Positions 16,596-25,954 of a DNA stretch of 64,000 nucleotides are shown one piece after another. The notes under the pieces were generated by a model. That model saw nothing but the letters and a program-made list of their open reading frames with translations, ran no database searches and was not told the origin of the DNA. A program made the translations under genes and the position numbers. Origin of the DNA: Thalassoglobus neptunius (GTDB lineage: Bacteria; Planctomycetota; Planctomycetia; Planctomycetales; Planctomycetaceae); contig NZ_SIHI01000002.1 of the NCBI RefSeq assembly GCF_007859735.1, positions 1 through 64,000 on the forward strand. The letters run 5' to 3'. Every line of letters begins with the position of its first letter. The first letter of the stretch is position 1.

Positions 16596-18374
16596 ATGGC
16601 AGGTCAACAAAAAGAAACCGGACGGTCTCATTGGAAATCTCGCTTTGGGTTTGTGCTGGCAGCTGCGGGGTCTGCTGTTGGACTGGGAAACATCTGGAAG
16701 TTCCCGTACATCACCGGCGAGAACGGAGGAGGACTGTTCGTTCTGATTTATCTGGTGTGCATCCTGCTCGTTGGACTTCCAATCATGATTGCAGAAATCA
16801 TGATCGGTCGCGCAGCCCAGAAACAACCTGTCGGAGCTTTCGAGGAACTCAACGGAGGTAAGACTATCTGGTCAGCGGCGGGGTGGATGGGAGTCCTGGC
16901 CGGGTTCATCATCTTGTCGTTCTATGTCGTCGTCGCTGGCTGGTCGATGGATTACACGTTGAAGTCGATCGTCAACTTTACCCAGCCGATTGAAAAAGAA
17001 GCTGCGGCTGAAACGGATCTCTTCATCGCGACAGCGGATATGGAGTCGATGCAGAATTATCTCATCGACAAGCGACTCGCGGATCAGGCCCGCATGGGAG
17101 AGTCATTGCTGGAACGCGAAATCTCGAAACGGCAAATGGACGCCTTTGCCCGCTTTCAAGCTGCTGTCTCAGCCGCTGAAGATCCGGAGGAAGCACGCCG
17201 TCGTCTGCTGACCGATGAAGAACTTCAACAAACCGTCACCCACGTTGAAGCAATTCAGCAACAGATGCAGGAGCTCAGAAAAGGAATTGAAGAACAAGTC
17301 CGGGCGGACGTAACAGGCATCTCTGACGAAACGCTTTTCCGGCAAGTCAGAATGGAGAAGCGTCGAGAACTCGTTCTCGCGAAAGTCGGTGTGACCTTCG
17401 GGAATCTGTATACGAATGGCTGGCAATCCTTGATGTGGGCTTTTCTGTTTATGGCATTGACGGTGGGAGTCGTCGCCGGCGGAGTTTCTGCGGGGATCGA
17501 ACGGGCCTGTCAGATTCTGATGCCCACCTTGTTTGCACTGATCTGCACGATGGTTCTTTATGGCGCGTTTCAGTCTGGCTTTCCGGCAGCAGTGAGCTTT
17601 GTCTTCAGCCCGGACCCAAGCCGACTCAAACCGAGTGGAGTTCTTGAAGCATTGGGGCACGCGTTTTTCACGCTCTCATTGGGGATGGGAGCGATGATGA
17701 CCTACGGATCTTATCAAAGTGCCAAGACCGGGCTCTTTCAGGAAGCTTTGATGATCACCTTCCTGGACACACTCATCGCCCTTCTGGCCTGTTTGATGAT
17801 TTTCCCCATCACCTTCTCGTACGGGCAGGAACCGACAGCTGGCCCCGGGTTAGTGTTCATGAGTATGCCGCTTGCGTTCGCCGAAATCGGAACCGGCGGA
17901 ATGCTGCTTTCGATTCTGTTCTTCGGACTGCTCTTCTTCGCTGCTCTGACCTCTGCGTTGTCTCTGCTCGAAGTCTGTGCGTCGTACTTAATCGATCAGA
18001 AAGACTGGTCGCGTCCGCAGGCCGCACTGGCGACAGGGGTGATTACGCTTTTGGTCGCTGTGCCGAGTGCATTTGATGGAGACCCCGACACGCTCCTGGG
18101 GACGTGGCACGCCGACTACGGCAAAGGATTCTTCGACACCGTCGACCATCTTGCTTCGAACTGGATGTTGCCGCTGGGCGGATTGCTGATTGCCGTCTAC
18201 GCAGGGTGGGTCATGCCCCGCAAACTTCAAGAAGCCGAAGTGAAAGACATTCCGAGTTGGATGTTCCAAGGCTGGCTTTTCGTAATCCGAATCGTTGCTC
18301 CGGCACTGGTCGTGGTCGTTCTACTCCAGAAAGTCGGCATCTTTGACGTGGATGAACTCGTCCGTCGATTGTAA
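16596..18374 (+). CDS. Sodium-dependent symporter of the SNF/NSS family with a large insert after TM3
   Basis: Starts at the ATG at 16596 after a good ribosome site (AAGGAACTCCAGG); 592 residues. TM1 has the family signature FVLAAAGSAVGLGNIWKFPY with the unwound Na+/substrate region, and TM2-TM12 follow. NSS members couple Na+ entry to uptake of amino acids or related solutes. About 140 residues (DNA about 16980-17400) are inserted between the TM3 end and TM4. The insert is strongly charged and helical (QQQMQELRKGIEEQVRADV) and lacks Cys. Most bacterial NSS proteins are about 450-510 residues, so this extracytoplasmic loop is exceptional. The substrate cannot be predicted. Confidence 0.9.
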   Translation: MAGQQKETGRSHWKSRFGFVLAAAGSAVGLGNIWKFPYITGENGGGLFVLIYLVCILLVGLPIMIAEIMIGRAAQKQPVGAFEELNGGKTIWSAAGWMGVLAGFIILSFYVVVAGWSMDYTLKSIVNFTQPIEKEAAAETDLFIATADMESMQNYLIDKRLADQARMGESLLEREISKRQMDAFARFQAAVSAAEDPEEARRRLLTDEELQQTVTHVEAIQQQMQELRKGIEEQVRADVTGISDETLFRQVRMEKRRELVLAKVGVTFGNLYTNGWQSLMWAFLFMALTVGVVAGGVSAGIERACQILMPTLFALICTMVLYGAFQSGFPAAVSFVFSPDPSRLKPSGVLEALGHAFFTLSLGMGAMMTYGSYQSAKTGLFQEALMITFLDTLIALLACLMIFPITFSYGQEPTAGPGLVFMSMPLAFAEIGTGGMLLSILFFGLLFFAALTSALSLLEVCASYLIDQKDWSRPQAALATGVITLLVAVPSAFDGDPDTLLGTWHADYGKGFFDTVDHLASNWMLPLGGLLIAVYAGWVMPRKLQEAEVKDIPSWMFQGWLFVIRIVAPALVVVVLLQKVGIFDVDELVRRL

Positions 18375-18670
18375 GTCTCATCGGACCGACGAAAGCCGAA
18401 GACTGCCCATTGCTGAACAAAACACAGCGAATTCCTTGCCAAACCGCATGGATTGGGCGTCATTTGTTAAACTCGTGAAACATTCTTCACTTTGAGCCCT
18501 GATTGCGGGAGAAAGCCTTCTCAATTGCCAAGGATCATTTTTTCTTGGTCGTCGATCGAGCATGCTTTGTTTACAATCAGTCGAGACGGATCGGAAGTCC
18601 TGCCATTATATTGCTGGGCGGCGCATGAGGGTCGACCTGCAACCATTCTAAAAATTCGGAGATAAACGAG

Positions 18671-19423
18671 ATGCTGAGAACTGCACTTTGTGTCTGCGCC
18701 GTACTGGCGTCTTCAGTGACGACAGTCCAGGCTCAAGGCTGGGGAACCATCGAAGGTCAGTTTATTCTGGAAGGAGACGTGCCTGAAGTTGCTCCGCTCG
18801 TAGCGAAAGGCGACGCAAGCGCGAAAGATGCGGCCGTCTGTGCTGCCAACGCGGTCCCGAACGATGCAATGGCTTTCAATTCCGAGAACAAGGGAATTGC
18901 CAACATCGTCGTCTTCATGAGACGCGCTTCCTCGATCCATCCTGACCTGAAAGAAAGCACAGAAAAGAACGTTGAGTTCGATCAGAAAGGGTGTCGATTC
19001 CTGCCGCACGCGATGGTCGTCCGAACAGATCAGACCATCACCTGCAAATCAAGCGACGGCGTTGCACACAACGTCCACTCGTCACCGTTCGCAAACTCAC
19101 CAGCCAACTTCATCGTTCAACCCAACGATCAGAAGGGTGTTGAGGTCAAAGTTCCACTGGCTGAATCTCTGCCTGTGCAGGTCGTCTGCGACATTCATCC
19201 CTGGATGAAAGCGTGGTGGATTGTCCTTGATCATCCATACGCAGCTGTCACAGATGAAAATGGAAAGTTCACCATTGAGAACCTTCCGGAAGGCGAAAAC
19301 GAATTCCGCGTCTGGCACGAAAACGCCGGATACATCAACCGAAAATGGGTCGTGAACGTCAAAGCTGGCGAAGTCACAAAAGTCGAAACAGTGGAAGTCC
19401 CACTGAGTTCATTCGAAGAGTAA
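18671..19423 (+). CDS. Secreted cupredoxin-like protein with a C-terminal carboxypeptidase-regulatory-like domain
   Basis: A 250-residue protein with a signal peptide cleaved near VQAQ. The middle part looks like a blue-copper fold. The His of GVAHNVHSSPF and the Cys, His and Met of VVCDIHPWMKAWW are spaced as type 1 copper ligands. The last 60 residues (VTDENGKFTIENLPEGENEF) form a CnaB/carboxypeptidase-regulatory beta-sandwich. A copper-binding electron carrier or a copper chaperone in the periplasm is the likely role, inferred only from the ligands. It stands alone and is followed by a strong terminator. Confidence 0.8.
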   Translation: MLRTALCVCAVLASSVTTVQAQGWGTIEGQFILEGDVPEVAPLVAKGDASAKDAAVCAANAVPNDAMAFNSENKGIANIVVFMRRASSIHPDLKESTEKNVEFDQKGCRFLPHAMVVRTDQTITCKSSDGVAHNVHSSPFANSPANFIVQPNDQKGVEVKVPLAESLPVQVVCDIHPWMKAWWIVLDHPYAAVTDENGKFTIENLPEGENEFRVWHENAGYINRKWVVNVKAGEVTKVETVEVPLSSFEE

Positions 19424-19452
19424 ATCTTCGTCACTCGTGACAAAAAACATTC

Positions 19453-19490
19453 AATCACCCGCTTGATGCCAAGTCATCGAGCGGGTGATT
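19453..19490. terminator. Strong intrinsic terminator after the cupredoxin-like gene
   Basis: A 16-bp stem, AATCACCCGCTTGATG (19453-19468) against CATCGAGCGGGTGATT (19475-19490), one G-U pair, 6-nt loop, followed by TTCGTTTG on the plus strand. On the minus strand it is followed by A/T-rich sequence including TTTTTTG, so it may work in both directions. Confidence 0.8.
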
Positions 19491-19628
19491 TTCGTTTGTA
19501 CTCTCCCGAAGAACTCTTCGCTGCGACGTTTGATGCTCTGAAAATCGTCGACGGGAAAGTTTCCATCGGCAAGCGATCCTGTTCTTCGAACGAATCCATG
19601 ACACGACGTCAAGAAGTTCTTCATGCGA

Positions 19629-20981
19629 CTAGGAAGTCGACGCTTGATCGGACTTCGGTGAGTCCCTCTCCGCCGGAATTGGACGTCCGTGCGGATCATT
19701 TTCCGGGGCGTTGGTCTCGTGGTTCAGCCGCTCTCGCAGGTCCTTGTCGGTGAAGTGCTCCAGTCGCTCCGCTTTCTGATGGAGACGATCGGCATCGATC
19801 CCCACATGTGAGACCAGATACTCTTCCCAAAGCCGATGCGAGCGAACAAGGCTCTCAGCTCTCAGCCGTCCCTCATCAGTCAATTTATATTCGCCTTGAT
19901 CCACAACAAGCTGCGAGCGTGACACGAGACGATTGAGGACGACCTTCATTGAGACAAAGTCTGCGAGCAGTTCTCTTCGAAGCGTTTCGAAATCGTGACC
20001 AATCGGGAGTTTCCGCTCTTCGATCCGATACAGGAACGCGACGACATCTTCTTCCAGAATCTGCCAAGCGAGCAATCGCTGTCTGACAAAGCGAATGAGC
20101 ACTCCGCTCTTCGGACTGAAAACAATCGACAGAAAGAGAATTCCCCCGGCGCTCACCGCCATCATTCCCGCTGTCGTTGTGCTCTCGAAACCAAACCATG
20201 ATGGCACAATGATCGCCGAAAGATGGCCGGTCACAGCGGAGATTGCCGCAAGAACCACGCTGACGAAAATCATCGGCAGCAGCCGGTCTGTCAGCATATA
20301 AGCTGCGGAAGCGGGCACAACGAGCATCGCAACGACCAGAATATTTCCGACACTTTCGAAGCTGGCCACAGCTGTGACCGCCACGAGAATCATCAGAAGA
20401 TAGTGAATCAATCGCGAACTGAACCCAACGGTCGTTGCCAACCCTGAATCGAAAGAACTGATCTTCAGCTCCTTCCAGAACAATCCCACAAACAACAGAT
20501 TGATCACTGTCACCACCGAGAGTGTGACCACAGCTCGGGGAATCAGGAAACCGCGGATGTCGACCAGATCAAGCGGAGTCATCTCGATCGCGCCATACAA
20601 CACACATCCCGGATCAAGATCCACATGGTCGGCGGCGCGGACAATCATGATCAATCCCAAGGCAAACAGGGATGTAAAGACCACCCCCATCGACGCCCCT
20701 TCATCGACCTTGCCTGCACCCCGAATCCACTCGGTGAAGAACGCCGTGAGCACACCCGCGAGGACAGCTCCGACAAACATCGGCCAGCTGTTGCGGCTTT
20801 CCGTCAGAAAAAATGACGCTGCCAATCCCGGGAGCACCGCATGACTGATCGCATCCCCGAGCATGCTCATTCGTCGCAAGACGAGAAAGTTCCCGAGCAG
20901 AGCCGATGCCACCGCACACAAAACTCCAGCTGCGACAATCCAGCCATCGAGAGCCCAACTCCAGTTTTCGAAGATGCTCAT
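19629..20981 (-). CDS. Metal ABC transporter permease fused to a DtxR/MntR-like domain (second permease)
   Basis: A 450-residue fusion. Residues about 1-290 form an ABC-3 family permease (ZnuB/MntB/TroC type, about eight or nine membrane segments; GNFLVLRRMSMLGDAISHAVLPG). From about 300 a winged helix follows, then the DtxR-family dimerisation and metal-binding region: LVRSHRLWEEYLV, then DRLHQKAERLEH with the His and Glu-His expected as metal ligands, and DPHGRPIPAER. The domain therefore looks metal-competent and cytoplasmic. The start codon shares one base with the stop of the upstream permease. It may act as a built-in metal sensor; DNA binding by a membrane-tethered repressor is only a possibility. 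Confidence 0.88.
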   Translation of the reverse strand: MSIFENWSWALDGWIVAAGVLCAVASALLGNFLVLRRMSMLGDAISHAVLPGLAASFFLTESRNSWPMFVGAVLAGVLTAFFTEWIRGAGKVDEGASMGVVFTSLFALGLIMIVRAADHVDLDPGCVLYGAIEMTPLDLVDIRGFLIPRAVVTLSVVTVINLLFVGLFWKELKISSFDSGLATTVGFSSRLIHYLLMILVAVTAVASFESVGNILVVAMLVVPASAAYMLTDRLLPMIFVSVVLAAISAVTGHLSAIIVPSWFGFESTTTAGMMAVSAGGILFLSIVFSPKSGVLIRFVRQRLLAWQILEEDVVAFLYRIEERKLPIGHDFETLRRELLADFVSMKVVLNRLVSRSQLVVDQGEYKLTDEGRLRAESLVRSHRLWEEYLVSHVGIDADRLHQKAERLEHFTDKDLRERLNHETNAPENDPHGRPIPAERDSPKSDQASTS

Positions 20982-22453
20982 CAGTCCTCCACTCCTGCTT
21001 TGACTGATGAATCCGTCAACTCATGCGGACTGGCTGGAACGTCCTGCCCAGCTCGGTCGAGAAGAAGTTCCAACTCGGCAATCATGTCGGGATCCAGAAC
21101 ATGTTCGATCATGTCTGCTTCGCGATCGACTCGACTGGGAGCGATCTCTGCATGTGTGATCAGATAAAGTTCCCAGAGGCGGTGTTGTCGGGTCAGACGA
21201 CTTGCTTCCGCGATGCCCGGAGCTTTCAAAGTGACGTATTGATCTTCGAATGAAACAAGGCCGGCATTCTGTTCTCTGCGAATTGATCCGCGAAGCCGTC
21301 TCTCTGACCACGATCTCTTTTTCATCAACTCATTGAACGAAACACCTTTGCCCACTTCCCCTTGCCCGGATTCAAGTTTTTCGTAGACAGCCCGCAACAA
21401 ATGCTCGCGGTCGATACGACGATTCAGGCGGACTCTTCTCAGTCCTCGAATCAAGAGTCCATGTTTTGAACCGAAGATCAAGCTGATTGCGAAGAACGCG
21501 GTACAGATCAAGACGATCATCGCCCCGGATGGCAAACGGGAAAAGACTGCGCTGAACTCCGCTCCCAGCATTCCACTGACCATGCCAAGCCCGGCAGAAA
21601 TCCAGGCCATATTCGACATCTCATCCGACCAGAATCGAGCAGCCGCTGCGGGGATGACGAGAAGTGCGATCATCAAAACCAGCCCGACGGCTTGAAGGCC
21701 GACGATTGTCACCACGACAACGGTCATCATCAGAAGGATGTCCAGAAACATGACCGGAAAGCCGCGAGAGCCTGCAAATTTCTCATCGAAGCAAAGCAGC
21801 TTCAGCTCTTTGAAAAAAACAAGGCAGAGACCAATGCTTCCGAAAGCCGCCATCGTGATCGTTTTAGCATCCGCCACATTCATTGACGCAGTCTTGCCGT
21901 AAATGAAGGCTTCCAATCCAGCTGAGTGGCCTCCCGAAACTTGCTGCACAATCCCGAGCAATGCGACGCCCGCCCCGAAGAAGACGGAAAGCACAGCTCC
22001 CAATGCAGCATCATCTTTCAGTTGAGTTGTCTTTCGAATCCAGAGGATGGTCAACATCCCCAGGATCCCGGACACAGTTGCTCCCAAGAGAAGAACCGAG
22101 AGAGACTTCCCGTCATATCCCATTTTCGTTGCCAGAAGGAAAGCGATACAAATGCCCGGCAAAGTGGCATGACTGAGGGCATCCCCCATCAGTGCCCGTC
22201 TTCGAAGCAGCGTGAAACTCCCGACGATGCCAGCTGCGCATCCCAGAAGGGTCGTTCCGAAAACGACGACGCGCGTGTTGTAGTCCTGCAACAAAACGAC
22301 GCGCCGCACCTGCTCCCACGTCGGCCAACTGATCGACTGATTGGCTAACGAATTCCCGGTTGAAGGGACTTCGTCACTGGCGTCGAGCGACACGCATCCG
22401 GCCATCCAGGTTGTTGCCATGAAGATGAGTGCGATTTGCCGAAAGCGAATCAT
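20981..22453 (-). CDS. Metal ABC transporter permease fused to a diverged DtxR-like domain (first permease)
   Basis: A 490-residue paralogue of the downstream permease. The N-terminus has a lipoprotein-like signal ([10 protein letters not shown]), odd for a permease. The ABC-3 transmembrane region follows ([20 protein letters not shown]). The C-terminal winged-helix domain is more diverged: [11 protein letters not shown] keeps one ligand His, but the second-ligand His of its partner is replaced in [12 protein letters not shown], and the DPHG motif is not conserved. It probably dimerises with the other permease to make a heteromeric channel, with one intact and one degenerate sensor domain. 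The ATP-binding gene overlaps its start by four bases. Confidence 0.86.
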   Translation of the reverse strand: MIRFRQIALIFMATTWMAGCVSLDASDEVPSTGNSLANQSISWPTWEQVRRVVLLQDYNTRVVVFGTTLLGCAAGIVGSFTLLRRRALMGDALSHATLPGICIAFLLATKMGYDGKSLSVLLLGATVSGILGMLTILWIRKTTQLKDDAALGAVLSVFFGAGVALLGIVQQVSGGHSAGLEAFIYGKTASMNVADAKTITMAAFGSIGLCLVFFKELKLLCFDEKFAGSRGFPVMFLDILLMMTVVVVTIVGLQAVGLVLMIALLVIPAAAARFWSDEMSNMAWISAGLGMVSGMLGAEFSAVFSRLPSGAMIVLICTAFFAISLIFGSKHGLLIRGLRRVRLNRRIDREHLLRAVYEKLESGQGEVGKGVSFNELMKKRSWSERRLRGSIRREQNAGLVSFEDQYVTLKAPGIAEASRLTRQHRLWELYLITHAEIAPSRVDREADMIEHVLDPDMIAELELLLDRAGQDVPASPHELTDSSVKAGVED

Positions 22454-23220
22454 AGAGAACGCTCCCGTCGACGCATTGCTTCGGAAACTTCCTCCAACAA
22501 CGTCAGTCTTCCACCATACGTCTTTTGAAGATTGTCATTTGTAAACACATCCTCAACCGGGCCGTGGGCCACAACTCGCATGTTTAAGAGAACAACGTAA
22601 TCAAAATATTCAGGAACTGTTTGAAGATCGTGATGAATCACGACAGCCGTTTTCCCACTCTCTTTCATCTCCCCCAGAATGTCGATAATGGCACGCTCTG
22701 TGGCTGCGTCGACTGCCGCAAACGGTTCGTCCATCAGATAGAGATCAGCATCCTGCACAAGTGCCCGAGCGAGGAAAACACGCTGTTGTTGTCCCCCGGA
22801 GAGTTGGCTGATTTGTCGCTTTGCGAAATCGGCGATCCCGACACGATCGAGTGCGTCCATCGCTGCCTGACGATGTTTCCTTCTCACAGGAAGACACCAG
22901 CCGATTTCTCCATACAGCCCCATCGTCACAACATCCAACGCATCGACGGGAAAGTCCCAGTCGACGCTTTCACGTTGAGGCACATATCCGACGCGGCGGC
23001 GATTCTCCCGATAGGTCTTTCCGTAGACAAGCACTTTTCCCGAAGCCCGAGGAGTCAAATCCATCACCGCCTTGAGGAGTGTGCTTTTCCCTGCTCCATT
23101 CGGCCCGACAACACCGATCAACGATCCTGCTGGAAGTTCGAACCCCACATCCCAGATGACCGGCTTGCGATGATAGGCCACTGTCAAATCTGAAACTGCG
23201 AGTGGAATCTCCTCTTTCAT
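22450..23220 (-). CDS. Metal ABC transporter ATP-binding protein
   Basis: A 256-residue ABC ATPase of the Zn/Mn/Fe importer group. Walker A is [16 protein letters not shown], the signature is [16 protein letters not shown], Walker [14 protein letters not shown], and the switch His lies in [20 protein letters not shown] is the Q-loop region typical of the group. It energises the importer whose permeases lie directly downstream; translation appears coupled (ATGA overlap with the first permease). ATG start at 23220. Confidence 0.94.
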   Translation of the reverse strand: MKEEIPLAVSDLTVAYHRKPVIWDVGFELPAGSLIGVVGPNGAGKSTLLKAVMDLTPRASGKVLVYGKTYRENRRRVGYVPQRESVDWDFPVDALDVVTMGLYGEIGWCLPVRRKHRQAAMDALDRVGIADFAKRQISQLSGGQQQRVFLARALVQDADLYLMDEPFAAVDAATERAIIDILGEMKESGKTAVVIHHDLQTVPEYFDYVVLLNMRVVAHGPVEDVFTNDNLQKTYGGRLTLLEEVSEAMRRRERSL

Positions 23221-23312
23221 TTTCGGACCTGATCCTCTGCTTCACTCTATGGATGAATAACCACTGAAATTTTATTGACCACCGGATTTCCGCCAACTGA
23301 TCGACCAGCCAA

Positions 23313-24350
23313 CTACTCGCCTGAACCTTGCTGATTCTGAAACCCACCTTCCGGGACTGTTCCTCCCAGAGCTTCAGTAACGGTGGTGATGTTGTGGTCA
23401 AGCATGCCGATATACGTTCCTTCATAGCTTCCATCCGGCCCCATTGCATCGGAGTAAAGCTCCCCTCCGATCTCAACTGAGTGGCCTTTGGACTGTGCCC
23501 CTTCAACAAGAGCCATGATGTTCTTTCGAGAAACACTGCTTTCGACGAAGACAGCCTTCACTTTACGGTCAACAATGAGATCGACCAACTCATTGATACG
23601 CTGTAACCCCGCTTCCGATTCGGTCGACAATCCTTGAACTCCCACAACCTCCAGCGAATAGGCACGACCAAAATAATTGAAAGCATCGTGTGACGTAATC
23701 AGAATTCGACTCGACTCCGGAATTGTCGCGATCGACTTCTGCCCGTATTCGTGGAGCTTCTCCAACTGAGTTCGGTATTCAGCGGCTCGAATCTGAAACT
23801 CTGAAGCAAGCTGCGGAGCGTGATCGGACAATGCGTTTTCCACAACGTCAATGCATTTCGACCACGCCGCCACATCCATCCAGACATGCGGATCGAGATG
23901 TCCTTGAGCGCCATCCGGCTCCACCAGCTGCTCTTCGGGAATCAATTCCGTCACCGCGTAGACGGGCTTCGACCTCGCAATTTTGACGAAGACATCTGCC
24001 ATCTTCCCTTCCAGCATGAGACCGGAATAGAAGACAAGATCGGCCTGCATGATTTTTTGAACGTCATCACGAGTCGCTTTGTAAAGGTGCGGATCAACTC
24101 CGGACCCCATGATCTGTTTGACGTTCACTCGATCACCACCAACATGGCGAACAAGGTCCGCAACCATGCCCGTTGTGGCAACAACGTCGATCCGTCCGCC
24201 CTCATCGGTAGAAGTGCGATCTCCCGAACCACTACTGGAAGTGGTACTCGCTCCGCACCCGGACAAAAAACAGACCGCGAGAATCAACCACAGCTGACTC
24301 TTTCGACGATGCCGCTGGAATCCAGAACGAATGATCTGACGACGCTCCAT
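23313..24350 (-). CDS. Metal-binding lipoprotein of a Zn/Mn ABC importer (cluster A-I)
   Basis: The ATG at 24350 gives about 345 residues, starting with a basic n-region and the lipobox CFLSGC, so the protein is predicted to be lipid-anchored in the periplasm. The ZnuA/TroA/MntC features are VATTGMVADLVRHVGGDRV, the metal ligand His in GVDPHLYKAT, a second His in LDPHVWMDV, and Glu/Asp later (VFVESSVS and LYSDAMG). There is no His-rich loop of ZnuA, so Mn or Fe is at least as likely as Zn. It is the first gene of the importer operon, 92 bases before the ATPase. A palindromic candidate operator lies 36 bases upstream. Confidence 0.9.
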   Translation of the reverse strand: MERRQIIRSGFQRHRRKSQLWLILAVCFLSGCGASTTSSSGSGDRTSTDEGGRIDVVATTGMVADLVRHVGGDRVNVKQIMGSGVDPHLYKATRDDVQKIMQADLVFYSGLMLEGKMADVFVKIARSKPVYAVTELIPEEQLVEPDGAQGHLDPHVWMDVAAWSKCIDVVENALSDHAPQLASEFQIRAAEYRTQLEKLHEYGQKSIATIPESSRILITSHDAFNYFGRAYSLEVVGVQGLSTESEAGLQRINELVDLIVDRKVKAVFVESSVSRKNIMALVEGAQSKGHSVEIGGELYSDAMGPDGSYEGTYIGMLDHNITTVTEALGGTVPEGGFQNQQGSGE

Positions 24351-24385
24351 TAGGTGTCTCGATTTCCTGATGAATGAAGAACAAC

Positions 24386-24403
24386 TTGTATCACATGCTA
24401 CAA
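24386..24403. promoter_or_regulatory. Candidate metalloregulator operator upstream of the metal importer
   Basis: TTGTATCACATGCTACAA is an imperfect 18-bp palindrome (seven of nine pairs). It lies 36 bases before the start codon of the binding-protein gene, where a repressor would block the promoter. No match to one named box is claimed; the size suits a Fur/Zur/MntR-type dimer. Confidence 0.4.
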
Positions 24404-24630
24404 TAGGTGCGTCGTAAAAGTCGAGGTCTTCGCCGAAATCCACTCAATTTGATGCGAGATGCCAGTGTTTCTGGCGTCTGCTCTTCGGAACAGGCAGTCG
24501 AACATTCACCGGACCGTGCTAAGATCTCTCAACAACCCGACTCACGAACATTTTTCCAAACGCTGTTCTCGAGTCAAAACACTCAAGTCGACGAAGTGAC
24601 AACCGCGTGTCTTCTGACAAACTCCGAGCC

Positions 24631-25221
24631 ATGAAAAAGCGAATCATCATCGGTTTGAGCGGCGCTTCCGCAGTCATCTACGGAATTCGAACCCTTGAAC
24701 ATCTTCGAGCCCTTCCCGAGATTGAGACCCATCTGATTCTCTCTCAGGGAGCGCGAGTGACCATTCCCATCGAAACACGCTACACCTGCCAGGAGGTCGA
24801 GCAGCTGGCAGACGTTGCCTACCGAGAGGACAACATGGCAGCTGCGGTTTCTTCGGGATCATTCCGAACGGACGGCATGATGGTCATTCCGTGCAGCATG
24901 AAAAGTTTGTCCGGAATCGCAAATTCCTATGCCGACAACCTGCTCGTTCGCGCAGCTGACGTTTGCCTGAAAGAGAAACGGAAGCTGATACTTGCTGTCC
25001 GCGAGACGCCGCTGCACAAAGGGCATCTTGAATTGATGTTGAAAGCCGCCGACCTGGGGGCACTCATTCTTCCCCCCACGCCGGCGTTCTATCACCACCC
25101 TGAATCGATCGAAGACATTCTCGATCAAACGATCGGGAAAGCCCTGGACTATTTCGAAATCGAACACTCCCTCTTTAAGCGGTGGGGAGAAAAATCCGAG
25201 GGTCGCAGCAGTTCAGACTAA
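24631..25221 (+). CDS. ubiX: UbiX flavin prenyltransferase
   Basis: Joins dimethylallyl phosphate to FMN to make the prenylated FMN cofactor of UbiD decarboxylases. The N-terminal IIIGLSGASAVIYGIRTLEHL binds FMN. IPCSMKSLSGIANSYADNLL and, later, LAVRETPLHKGHLELMLKAAD are family motifs with the catalytic Ser and Glu. ATG at 24631 gives 196 residues; a GTG at 24607 would extend it by eight. The gene is divergent from the metal importer and stands alone; ubiD is not in the window. Confidence 0.94.
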   Translation: MKKRIIIGLSGASAVIYGIRTLEHLRALPEIETHLILSQGARVTIPIETRYTCQEVEQLADVAYREDNMAAAVSSGSFRTDGMMVIPCSMKSLSGIANSYADNLLVRAADVCLKEKRKLILAVRETPLHKGHLELMLKAADLGALILPPTPAFYHHPESIEDILDQTIGKALDYFEIEHSLFKRWGEKSEGRSSSD

Positions 25222-25257
25222 AGCATCTCAGGGCTACTTTTTCGGTGCCCGTAGCTG

Positions 25258-25740
25258 CTACTCTCCGTGATCGACGATCTTGACGATCTTGACGTCCATC
25301 GTCGTTCGAGGGAGTTCAATGCTGACTTGATCTCCGACCTTTTTGCCCATGAGCGCAGTGGCGATCGGGCTCGTTGTCAGAATCTTCATCACAGGCCCAT
25401 CGTAATTTTCTTCGCCAGGCCCGACGAATTCATAAGTCTCTTCTTCATCGAGATCGACATCGATGATCGTCACTGTCGATCCGAAAGTCACTTCCCCTTT
25501 GGGCATGTCAGACTTATCGACGACGCGGCAGTCCGCGAGTCGGGTTTTGAGCTGCGCAATCTTTGCAGCGATTCGCCCCTGCTCCTCGCGTTGCCCATGA
25601 TACTCGGCGTTTTCTTTCAGATCACCTTCCGCACGGGCTTCGGCGATCTTTTCAGCGATCTCGGGCATGACGACGTTTTCGAGATGTTGAATTTCCTTCT
25701 TAAGCTTGTCGTACCCTTCGCGAGTAATCGGTTGGACCAT
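25258..25740 (-). CDS. greA: Transcription elongation factor GreA
   Basis: Starts at the ATG at 25740 (160 residues, typical). The N-terminal coiled coil contains the catalytic acidic tip in [19 protein letters not shown], and the C-terminal domain has [13 protein letters not shown] and [20 protein letters not shown]. GreA rescues backtracked RNA polymerase by stimulating transcript cleavage. It is convergent with ubiX. The upstream 250 bases hold repeated motifs and a strong hairpin. Confidence 0.95.
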   Translation of the reverse strand: MVQPITREGYDKLKKEIQHLENVVMPEIAEKIAEARAEGDLKENAEYHGQREEQGRIAAKIAQLKTRLADCRVVDKSDMPKGEVTFGSTVTIIDVDLDEEETYEFVGPGEENYDGPVMKILTTSPIATALMGKKVGDQVSIELPRTTMDVKIVKIVDHGE

Positions 25741-25847
25741 GACGCTATCTCTTCGAACTCTATGGATTGGAGAAATTATTGAATTGAGATGAGGCAAGTG
25801 ATGCGAAGAGGAATCGCCCCTTCATGATTCTTGCAACTCCTGGAATC

Positions 25848-25934
25848 CGTCGTTGCAACGAGCGACAGGCCCCATGTCACTCGTCGATCGCTACTCGTCG
25901 ATTCATGTCACCCGTCGTTGACACTTGCAACGAG
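25848..25934. repeat. Short interspersed direct repeats in the greA upstream region
   Basis: CATGTCACTCGTCG (25873-25886) recurs as CATGTCACCCGTCG (25904-25917), and CGTCGTTGCAACGAG (25848-25862) recurs split by six bases (25913-25920 and 25927-25934). The first contains the perfect palindrome CGTTGCAACG. They lie 100-200 bases upstream of greA and may be a regulator-binding array. Confidence 0.5.
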
Positions 25935-25954
25935 AATCCTTGATAAATATGTAA

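Noticed and set aside
23351-23536. Frames overlapping the end of the metal-binding lipoprotein
   Set aside because: Same region as the intact ZnuA-like gene; no independent evidence.
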